Positions 1-6,734 of a stretch of 8,359 nucleotides of DNA are shown here, piece by piece. Source of the DNA: an uncultured Bacilli bacterium (GTDB lineage Bacteria; Bacillota_I; Bacilli_A; RF39; UBA660); assembly GCA_947588865.1 (NCBI GenBank), contig CANPYQ010000052.1, positions 1-8,359 on the forward strand. The letters are read 5' to 3'. Below the pieces are notes generated by a model. The model was given only the letters and a program-made list of their open reading frames with translations, did no database searches and was not told the origin of the DNA. Positions within the stretch are counted from its first letter, which is position 1, and each line of letters opens with the position of its first letter. Made by a program: the position numbers and the translations under genes.

Positions 1-192
1 AATTCTAAATATGAATTTTTACTTAAAATTAAGTAAACTATAATGTAGATTTTTATTTCTCTTATAATTGCTATTATATTATAATTAATAGTAATATAAA
101 ATATGCATTTAGTATCTTCAAATTTTTGTCAATTTTACATAACACCTATCGATTTTTGTATTTTTTAAAAATATAGTGAATAAACTTGTACT
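1..192. other. AT-rich intergenic region upstream of the flippase gene
   Basis: No convincing gene is seen on either strand. The region holds many TATAAT-like strings (for example 39-44, 63-68 and 80-85), but none has a matching TTGACA-type box at 16-18 bp, so no promoter can be chosen. A TATAGT string at 172-177 lies 15 bp before the start codon of the downstream gene. If it were a -10 box, the transcript would begin around 184-190 and be almost leaderless. No purine-rich ribosome-binding site occurs in the 25 bases before that start. A small palindrome-like string, ACTTAAAATTAAGT, sits at 21-34 and has no assigned role. Confidence 0.6.
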
Positions 193-1482
193 ATGAAAAA
201 TAAATTTATTAAATCTACTATTATATTAATTGTAGGTGGCTTTTTTACTAAAATACTAGGCATGATTATAAAAATAATATTAACTAGATTAATCGGTACA
301 GAAGGAATTGGTCTTTATTCAATGATTATGCCTACATTTATGTTACTCAATAGTTTAGCTCAATTGGGACTGCCTACTGCGCTTAATGTTTTAATCGCAA
401 ATGAAAAATATAATACAAAAAATCTAATTTCTACTGCAATTATTATATCAATTTCTATAGATATAATTATTTTAATTTTTTTAATTACATCTTCTACATT
501 TTTGAGTGTAAATCTACTCAATAATTCTAAACTTTCTTTTGGTTTAACTTCTATTGGATTTGTACTACCATTTATAACTATATCCAACTGTCTTAGAAGT
601 TACTTTTTTGCTAAGTCTAGAATGTACCCACATGTAATCACAAATATTATAGAAGACTTAGTTAAGCTTATATTTATAATAATTGGAATACCATTTTTTA
701 TTGTCAAAGGCATAGAATATGCTGTTGCATTTGTAATAATATCTAATATTTTTTGTGAACTTTCTAGTATAATAATATTTTTATTTTTAATACCTAATTT
801 TAAATGCAATAAAAAAGACTTAATACCTAATAAGAAGAATACAAAAAGCTTACTTAAAATTGCAATCCCAACTACCGGCAGTAGATTAATAGGATCAATA
901 GGATACTTTTTAGAACCTATTATAATTACTTATGTTTTAACATGTATTGGTTATTCTAATAATTTCATTATAAATGAATATGGAGTTATTAATGGGTATG
1001 TTATGCAACTAGTACTGTTACCTTCATTTTTTACAGCAGCTATATCACAAGCACTTATACCAATAGTATCAAAAAACTTCGCAAATAAAAAATACTTTTA
1101 TATAAAGAGAAAAGTGAAACAAGCAATATTTTTTTCACTTTTAATTGGAATACCTGCAACTATCATATTTGAAATATTTCCAGATATATTATTAAAATTT
1201 TTATTTAAAACTAATAAAGGTATAATGTATATTAAAGTAATCGCTCCTATATGTTTACTACATTATATTCAATCTCCAATATCAAGCACTTTACAAGCTA
1301 TGAATAAAGCACGTATATCAATGATTGGAACATTAATTGGAATGATTATAAGAACAATTAGTTTATTTATATTTTCTTATCTTAAAATAGGACTTTGGAG
1401 CCTTTTAATAGCAACTAGTATTAATATTATTTTTGTTACATTTTTTGATTTATATTTCGTAAAAAAATATTTAAAAAAGTGA
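193..1482 (+). CDS. SpoVB/MurJ-like lipid-linked glycan flippase (MOP superfamily, polysaccharide biosynthesis type)
   Basis: This is a 429-residue, very hydrophobic polytopic membrane protein with roughly a dozen membrane segments. The N-terminal stretch is typical of SpoVB-type transporters: a first helix at about 7-30, then TRLIGTEGIGLYSMIMP at 31-47, followed by a GLPTAL segment near 59-64. Members of this family translocate undecaprenyl-linked peptidoglycan or polysaccharide precursors across the cytoplasmic membrane. The protein is shorter than classical SpoVB of about 500 residues, so it may be a generic Wzx/MurJ-like flippase rather than a sporulation protein; the substrate cannot be told from sequence. 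ATG 193 is the only sensible start: an in-frame TAA lies at 181-183 and no other start codon intervenes, yet no Shine-Dalgarno motif precedes it, unlike the other three genes here. The gene converges on the surface operon and stops 3 bp from it, so a functional link is not implied. Confidence 0.85.
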   Translation: MKNKFIKSTIILIVGGFFTKILGMIIKIILTRLIGTEGIGLYSMIMPTFMLLNSLAQLGLPTALNVLIANEKYNTKNLISTAIIISISIDIIILIFLITSSTFLSVNLLNNSKLSFGLTSIGFVLPFITISNCLRSYFFAKSRMYPHVITNIIEDLVKLIFIIIGIPFFIVKGIEYAVAFVIISNIFCELSSIIIFLFLIPNFKCNKKDLIPNKKNTKSLLKIAIPTTGSRLIGSIGYFLEPIIITYVLTCIGYSNNFIINEYGVINGYVMQLVLLPSFFTAAISQALIPIVSKNFANKKYFYIKRKVKQAIFFSLLIGIPATIIFEIFPDILLKFLFKTNKGIMYIKVIAPICLLHYIQSPISSTLQAMNKARISMIGTLIGMIIRTISLFIFSYLKIGLWSLLIATSINIIFVTFFDLYFVKKYLKK

Positions 1483-1498
1483 ATTTTATTTCACTTTT
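1475..1498. terminator. Bidirectional hairpin terminator containing both convergent stop codons
   Basis: A perfect 9-bp inverted repeat, AAAAGTGAA (1475-1483) and TTCACTTTT (1490-1498), encloses a 6-base loop. On the plus strand it is followed by the T-rich run CTTTTTATT, and on the minus strand by a T-rich run complementary to 1460-1474. The flippase stop TGA (1480-1482) lies in the left arm. The stop of the thioredoxin-like gene (1486-1488) lies in the loop, and its last lysine and valine codons are in the right arm. The stem is AT-rich with only two G-C pairs, so its strength as an intrinsic terminator is uncertain, but its position between converging genes supports the call. Confidence 0.7.
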
Positions 1499-2025
1499 CT
1501 TTTTATTATAATAAAGCTAGTTATTCCAATTATTAAACCGATTGCAACCAATAAAACAATACTTAATAATAAATTACTATTTGTACTTTTATAAATATCT
1601 TTATTAATTTCTAAACAATTACTTATATCTTTATTGTTTTCAATTCTATAAACTAAATTGCAATAATCTTCATTGTTTAAATAACTTTTAATAGCACTAT
1701 CTAATTTTTTATTATCATAACCAATAAAATAGTCAGTTCCGATTATTACAAGAGGATAATTATCAGATTTAAATTTTAATATTTCTTTTGCTTTTTCATA
1801 AACCTCTTCTTTTTCATTTACATTTATTTCATTTAATATAATTCTATTGTTTTTATCATGCTTTGCTTCTATATATTTTTTTACATCTTCACATTTATCA
1901 CATTCATTTAATGTAAACAAATAAACATTTAATTCCCTTTCTCCACTTGTTGTTGCAACAGCAGCGTGACAAGCCATAGGAAACAAAACAAAAAGAGATA
2001 AAATTATATAGGTTATTTTTTTCAT
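1486..2025 (-). CDS. Membrane-anchored extracytoplasmic thioredoxin/glutaredoxin-fold protein
   Basis: This 179-residue protein has a Sec signal peptide (about 1-24, ending near HAAVA), a thioredoxin-fold domain at about 31-120 and one C-terminal membrane helix at about 151-174 followed by KRKVK. The catalytic-type motif is C42-D-K-C45 after a beta strand (LNVYLFTLNE). A likely cis-proline is P91 in the string YPLVIIGTDYFIGYD, which resembles the glutaredoxin pattern of Pro, IG and GYD. The topology therefore puts the active site outside the cell and a short tail inside. A second cysteine pair, C122 and C137, lies between the domain and the membrane helix and could form a structural or relay disulfide. 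C19 sits in PMAC, a poor lipobox. The gene is last in the minus-strand set, 57 bp after the giant surface protein gene, which suggests that it acts on exported partners. Whether it oxidises, reduces or isomerises disulfides cannot be read from sequence. Confidence 0.8.
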   Translation of the reverse strand: MKKITYIILSLFVLFPMACHAAVATTSGERELNVYLFTLNECDKCEDVKKYIEAKHDKNNRIILNEINVNEKEEVYEKAKEILKFKSDNYPLVIIGTDYFIGYDNKKLDSAIKSYLNNEDYCNLVYRIENNKDISNCLEINKDIYKSTNSNLLLSIVLLVAIGLIIGITSFIIIKRKVK

Positions 2026-2030
2026 AAAAA

Positions 2031-2036
2031 CCTCCT
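2031..2036 (-). promoter_or_regulatory. Ribosome-binding site of the thioredoxin-like gene
   Basis: The minus strand reads AGGAGG, then TTTTT, then ATG. This is a full-match Shine-Dalgarno sequence and fixes the start at 2025. It begins only 13 bases after the end of the intergenic hairpin at 2050-2080, so a folded hairpin would sit close to an initiating ribosome. Confidence 0.85.
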
Positions 2037-2049
2037 AAAATTTAAACTT

Positions 2050-2080
2050 AATATAAGGTGTGATTTCCACACCTTATATT
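2050..2080 (-). terminator. Intergenic hairpin after the giant surface protein gene (terminator or attenuator)
   Basis: A perfect 13-bp inverted repeat, AATATAAGGTGTG (2050-2062) and CACACCTTATATT (2068-2080), has a 5-base loop. It starts 2 bases after the stop codon of the 1544-residue gene. The base of the stem is AT-rich. In the minus-strand direction the sequence that follows is AAGTTTAAATTTT, which is only moderately T-rich, so termination may be incomplete. Only 13 bases separate the hairpin from the next ribosome-binding site, too few for a promoter. The downstream gene must therefore be reached by read-through or from a promoter inside the upstream gene. A role in mRNA processing or 3'-end stability is an alternative. 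Confidence 0.65.
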
Positions 2081-2082
2081 AT

Positions 2083-5000
2083 TTAAACTAATTCAATATT
2101 AGCCTCATTTGTTTTATTGTTTGTGTAATCTATTTTTATTTTAGATGTTCCATAAGACGTTGGAATTTTAAATGTCATATTAGAAGCATCTTGGTGTTCA
2201 TCAGTGTTAATTTTAATTTTTATCTTTTTGTTATCATCACTCACTGTACTTTTAGAGAACCATATATTAGTGAAGTGGAAATTTTCAACTTCTTCACTAG
2301 CATCTAATTGTAATAAATAAGTATTTTCATTTCCCATCATAATACTAGATTGAGCAATTTTTAAAGTTGTATTAGGTGTAATATTTTTCATTTTGATAAA
2401 TGTTACTTCCTCATTTGAATCATCAAAGTCATTACCAATTATAGTAATACCGTCTCTTTCAGAATCTGTATTTCCTTTAACTTGATTATCAAAATTAATA
2501 CCAACTTGAGCATTTTTTAAATTGAAATTATTAAAATACAATATTGTTTCAACTGGTACATCATCAGTATTGAAGTTTAACATATTTGTATACTTTCCTT
2601 CACCAGCTCTATAAACTACATGGTCTGACCTAAAGTTAGAACCAAGAACCTCAACAAGGTTTCTATTAGATAATTCATCACTTCCCGTAACGTTTATCTT
2701 TTCAAATGTAATATTATTTGCAGAAACTTTAATTTGTCCTTTTATTCCACCGTTTATTTCTTTAGAGTTAGAAGCAACTCCTGTAAATACTATATTATCC
2801 TTATTAATATCAAGAATACTTGTAAGAGCAATATCATTTTCAAGAACAATTACAGTAGGATCTTTAGTTGTTCCATTTGCTTCACTAATTGCAGTTCTTA
2901 AAGCACCTTCTTCATTTACTTTTTTGACACCAGATTTATATACTGCTGTATAATCAGCATAATATGTTACCTCTTCCGTTGGTATAGTTATTTCGCCTGT
3001 TTTATGGAATGAATGTTCTGGATTAGTACACTTCCAACCAGATAATTTATGTTCTATAACTTTACCACTTACATGAGTAAATCCTTCAATATTAGAATCT
3101 GGCTCTGGAGCATAATTTCCATAATCTTTTTCTTTATCAAAATATAATATATATTTAGCAGGGAAAGATGTAACAGATCTATCAGATACAAAGGTCATTT
3201 TAATCCATCTATCAGCAACTTTGCTATCTAAATAATAGTTCGTATATTGTAAATTATAATCAGTATCTTCAACTTTTGTCTCACCAATTTCATTTTTTGT
3301 AAGAGGAACTTCTCTTACATATTCATTAATTTTTTCCTTCTTAGTAGGTTTTAAACTACTCTCACCAGCAATTACATTTATAGTTGAACCATTTTTAGCT
3401 TTAACTAAAGGATAGTCATATTTTTCACCATTATAAGTTAAATTTGTACCGATTAAAGACCCACCATCAACATCAATAGCTGCTCCTTTATTAGTAGTAA
3501 ATTGAACTTTATCAATAGTTAAAGCAGCTCCATTTTGAACCTTAATTGCACTAGTTGCTCCTTCCAATTTCAAATCTTTAATTACAACATTACCAGCAGT
3601 TACATTAAAGATTGAATCTAAACTATTTCCTGTTAAAGTAATATCTTTAGTTTTACCTTTTATTTCTATTGACTTAGATAAGTTCTTTTGTGTTTTAACA
3701 TCAAAGTTTTGAGTAACAATTATAGTATTTATATTATTATTAGAATTTATCAATTCAATTACAGAATCTAGTCCTTCATCACTTCCAACTTCACGATATT
3801 TAGCTGTAAAGTTTATTTTATATGCGTTAGTATTAGTAAATTCTACTAAAGCATCAGATTCTTTAGTAATTGATATTTGAATATTTTTATCAATTAATTC
3901 ATCTAAATCAGTCTTGCCATTTAATAAAGTAGTTAAATTAGATTGAATGTCACTTTCATCTTGTTTAGAAAATTCTACTGGACTACCTTCTAATAAAGTA
4001 AGGGTTACTTTTTCAATTTCATTTGTACTTAATATTTCTTTTATGATTGGTTTTAAAATACCATTTAAAACATTAGTTTCAAGATCATTTTTCTTTAATT
4101 CATAATTAATTGCATTATCTTCACTAAGAGTAACACTGTAATCATCACTATTAATTGCATCTATCTTATCTTGAACATAATCTTTATCTTTAATTTTCCA
4201 ATTAGGTTTGATAGTTGCATCCTCAGTTAATACTGTCTCACCAACCGTAAATTCTTCACCATTTTTAGTCCATTTTATAAATTCATGATATTTATCATAT
4301 TCTGGTGTTATAATATCTTCAGCTTTTACGGATTCTCCAGAATATAATTTTACTTCTTTTTTATCCCCTTTAGGTAATTCAAATGTAGCTTTAATATATT
4401 TGATTAAATCTATACCTGAATAATCTATTGTGTATTCAGCTGGCATATATTCATCATCATTACCATCTAAATCAATAGTAAACTTAAATTGACAACTTTC
4501 AGACTCTTCCTTACATTTCTTCATTTTGTCAGGATTAATTGAAAATAAAACACTTAAACCATAGTCATCATTAATTGTAGATGTTGCATTGTCTTTACCT
4601 TGATTGATTGGTCTTGTCACAGTTGTTTTTCCTTTTATAGCACCAGTAGGGTTAACATTATATGGTAAATAGAAATTAGTTTCTTCTTCTTCATTGAAAA
4701 CATTTTTTCCAATTTCTTGTTCATGTACCTTGCCTGAAATTTTAAAAGTATTACCTTCTCTTTCAACAGTTAAAGGTACGTTCTCAAATTTATAACCATA
4801 ATTATTAATGAAGTAATCCTTATCAGATCCTTCTGGAACAGTTGCTTCAACATCAGTATCTTCAATTGTAGTTTCTTTTTGTAAAGTTAATCCTGAGTAG
4901 TCTACTGTAATCTTATTTGGTGCATAATCATTAGCTTCCCCATCTAAATCTACTATAATTTCAAATGAATCATTTAATTCTCTTAATGATTCGAACAAAA

Positions 5001-6717
5001 GAATTTCTTTATCATTATCAAAAATAGTCGTTCCAGTATATGTCTTTATACCATTTTCACAAGTTCTACAAGGGACTGTAATTGTTGTTTGCTCTTTAGG
5101 ATTTTCCTCTAAACTTATAACTAAAGGTAAATAATATCCAGTTAATTCTTCTGAAGTAAAACCAGCTCCAGTTAAATTATTTATTTTAGGTAAAACGCCA
5201 GTAACTGTTACTTTATCTTTAACTTGTTGAACATAAACTTTTTTAATTGATTCTTTAGACCAATTTTCAACTTTAAGATTATCTTTTATAACTGTATCTA
5301 ATTCTCTTCTATCATTGAAGTTATTTGAAATTGTTAGTTCTGTAGATTTTTCTAAAGCCAATTCTTTCCAATTAATCTCATATTCTCTTGGTAGATATTC
5401 GTCTGACTCATCACCATCTAAATCCACTACGACACTGATAACCTTATCTTCATTTGATGTTTCTGTTGATAAAGCAATTAAAACAGTTGCTCCGGTTTTA
5501 TCTATCTCGTCTTTAATTAATTTTTCAGTGCCCTTACCTTTTTTCATTTTAATTGTAGTTTTTCCTGGAATAAAATCTGAAGAATTAATATTTACTAGTA
5601 CATAATATCCAGTATTATCTTCTTCACTGAATTTAGCTAAATCATTATTTATTTCTTGAGAAGCTAAATAACCTGTTAATTTTAAACCATTATCAGTTGG
5701 ATTATAAATTACAGTATCTGGCATTGTATAATTCCAACTTTCAAAAGTTGTTAAGTCTAGTTGTGGTATTACATTCGAAAAATTTGCATTTGAAAGCGTA
5801 GGTACCTTAAGTTCAGATAAATCTATTGTATAAACGATTGGAGTATAAATATCCCCTTCTCCATCATAATCAAGTGTTACTTCTATTACTTGATATTCTG
5901 AAGCAGGTTTATAAGCATATAGTAATGCTATACCACTTTCACTATCAAATGAATTCCTTTTAAACACTGTTCCAGCATCTTTTGCTTCACCATCTTTAGT
6001 AATAGCTTTAACTGTAATTACACTATTATCATTAACTAAAGTTTTATCATTAAACTCAGCAAAAAATGAGAAATAATAACCTGTTAAATCTTCTCCAGTA
6101 AATACACCTGGGCTTAAACTATCAACTTTCTTTAAAAGTCCTGTTAATTTATAATTATTAGCTTCTATTGACTCAAGATTTAAGTCTTCTGTATTTTGTG
6201 CATTACCTCCTGTAAATCCATAGGTAGTTTCTATTAAGTCCTTGTAAGTCTCAGCATGTTCTCCAGAAAAATCCTTTCCAATACTTGCTTCTGTTGGAAT
6301 TTTAACAAAATCATAATCAATATATTTTATATCTATTTTATTATCTTCATCTAATTTTAATTCTGTTTCTCCCAATGAATTGCTATCTACTTCCCATCCT
6401 ATTGGGTCTGCATTTTCATCAGATTTTTTTGTTATTCTTTGAATAGACATTTTTTGATACGATGGTGTTGTATCTATAGAACCATCAGCATCTGTTAATT
6501 TTATAGTCCTAGATGCAAGCATTAAATCTTGTGTTGTTAATTTATGATTTGAAGTAAACACATAATTACCTATGATATATGCTGAATATGCACCCGGTAC
6601 TCTGTTATCTATTTCTTTTCCTAATTCCGTTAGTGTTAATTCTCTTGCTAGTACTGGTACAGATACCATAAAGAATGTTAATACTGCAAAAGCAAACACT
6701 TTTATATTCTTTTTCAT
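2083..6717 (-). CDS. Giant secreted multidomain protein: four tandem ~155-aa repeats, InlB-like modules and beta-helix-like regions
   Basis: This 1544-residue exported protein has a signal peptide at 1-24 (two lysines, a hydrophobic core, cleavage after VLA). After an unassigned N-terminal domain (25-160) come four diverged copies of one domain at about 165-305, 323-457, 478-613 and 633-772. An InlB-type (Listeria-Bacteroides) repeat lies at about 775-842 and an unassigned mixed region at 843-974. A beta-helix-like region follows at about 980-1118, a second InlB/SHIRT-like module at about 1171-1261 and a longer beta-helix-like region at about 1263-1500. The helical regions show repeated short strands and typical openings (TVIVLENDIAL, NIVFTG), but I see no pectate-lyase or other catalytic signature. 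No LPXTG motif, C-terminal helix, SLH domain or choline-binding repeat is visible, so retention at the surface is unexplained. Cysteines are few: C550/C553, C735/C742 and C1230. The role is probably adhesion or matrix formation (inference). The start is set by GGAGG 9 bases upstream. It is probably cotranscribed with the lipoprotein gene. Confidence 0.85.
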   Translation of the reverse strand: MKKNIKVFAFAVLTFFMVSVPVLARELTLTELGKEIDNRVPGAYSAYIIGNYVFTSNHKLTTQDLMLASRTIKLTDADGSIDTTPSYQKMSIQRITKKSDENADPIGWEVDSNSLGETELKLDEDNKIDIKYIDYDFVKIPTEASIGKDFSGEHAETYKDLIETTYGFTGGNAQNTEDLNLESIEANNYKLTGLLKKVDSLSPGVFTGEDLTGYYFSFFAEFNDKTLVNDNSVITVKAITKDGEAKDAGTVFKRNSFDSESGIALLYAYKPASEYQVIEVTLDYDGEGDIYTPIVYTIDLSELKVPTLSNANFSNVIPQLDLTTFESWNYTMPDTVIYNPTDNGLKLTGYLASQEINNDLAKFSEEDNTGYYVLVNINSSDFIPGKTTIKMKKGKGTEKLIKDEIDKTGATVLIALSTETSNEDKVISVVVDLDGDESDEYLPREYEINWKELALEKSTELTISNNFNDRRELDTVIKDNLKVENWSKESIKKVYVQQVKDKVTVTGVLPKINNLTGAGFTSEELTGYYLPLVISLEENPKEQTTITVPCRTCENGIKTYTGTTIFDNDKEILLFESLRELNDSFEIIVDLDGEANDYAPNKITVDYSGLTLQKETTIEDTDVEATVPEGSDKDYFINNYGYKFENVPLTVEREGNTFKISGKVHEQEIGKNVFNEEEETNFYLPYNVNPTGAIKGKTTVTRPINQGKDNATSTINDDYGLSVLFSINPDKMKKCKEESESCQFKFTIDLDGNDDEYMPAEYTIDYSGIDLIKYIKATFELPKGDKKEVKLYSGESVKAEDIITPEYDKYHEFIKWTKNGEEFTVGETVLTEDATIKPNWKIKDKDYVQDKIDAINSDDYSVTLSEDNAINYELKKNDLETNVLNGILKPIIKEILSTNEIEKVTLTLLEGSPVEFSKQDESDIQSNLTTLLNGKTDLDELIDKNIQISITKESDALVEFTNTNAYKINFTAKYREVGSDEGLDSVIELINSNNNINTIIVTQNFDVKTQKNLSKSIEIKGKTKDITLTGNSLDSIFNVTAGNVVIKDLKLEGATSAIKVQNGAALTIDKVQFTTNKGAAIDVDGGSLIGTNLTYNGEKYDYPLVKAKNGSTINVIAGESSLKPTKKEKINEYVREVPLTKNEIGETKVEDTDYNLQYTNYYLDSKVADRWIKMTFVSDRSVTSFPAKYILYFDKEKDYGNYAPEPDSNIEGFTHVSGKVIEHKLSGWKCTNPEHSFHKTGEITIPTEEVTYYADYTAVYKSGVKKVNEEGALRTAISEANGTTKDPTVIVLENDIALTSILDINKDNIVFTGVASNSKEINGGIKGQIKVSANNITFEKINVTGSDELSNRNLVEVLGSNFRSDHVVYRAGEGKYTNMLNFNTDDVPVETILYFNNFNLKNAQVGINFDNQVKGNTDSERDGITIIGNDFDDSNEEVTFIKMKNITPNTTLKIAQSSIMMGNENTYLLQLDASEEVENFHFTNIWFSKSTVSDDNKKIKIKINTDEHQDASNMTFKIPTSYGTSKIKIDYTNNKTNEANIELV
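4402..6225 (-). repeat. Four tandem copies of an unassigned ~155-residue domain
   Basis: The copies lie at about 6225-5803, 5751-5347, 5286-4879 and 4821-4402. Each contains three landmarks in the same order. The first is a short strand ending in LTG, VTG or ISG. The second is F-x-E-E/D-x-T-G-Y-Y (starting at residues 206, 363, 520 and 674; spacings of 157, 157 and 154). The third is a closing block, D-x-D-G followed by Y-x-P and then I/V-D/N, with its glycine at residues 286, 435, 593 and 752. The acidic DxDG block could bind a cation, but this is only suggested by composition. The copies are well diverged, so this is an old duplication and not a recent expansion. Copy 3 carries CxxC (C550, C553) and copy 4 carries C735 and C742 in the variable middle part; copies 1 and 2 have none. 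Confidence 0.8.
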
Positions 6718-6726
6718 TTTTTACTC

Positions 6727-6731
6727 CCTCC
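6727..6731 (-). promoter_or_regulatory. Ribosome-binding site of the giant surface protein gene
   Basis: The minus strand reads GGAGGGAGTAAAAA before ATG 6717, which gives GGAGG a 9-base spacing. The site fills the 17-bp gap after the stop codon of the upstream lipoprotein gene (6735-6737). There is no room for a separate promoter in that gap, which supports translation from a shared mRNA. Confidence 0.85.
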
Positions 6732-6734
6732 ATA

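Noticed and set aside
360..809. Two minus-strand open frames of 75 and 69 codons
   Set aside because: Both are antisense to the clearly coding flippase gene and encode nothing recognisable.
2218..3780. Enzymatic pectate lyase or glycosidase activity in the beta-helix-like regions
   Set aside because: The fold-like repetition is visible but no catalytic residue pattern could be identified, so only the structural description is kept.
5315..5605. 96-codon open frame on the plus strand
   Set aside because: Antisense to repeat copies 2 and 3 of the giant protein, low-complexity product, no independent support.
4402..6225. CRISPR array or recent DNA-level duplication behind the protein repeats
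   Set aside because: The repeats are conserved only at protein landmarks, have no identical DNA units and are over 450 bp long.
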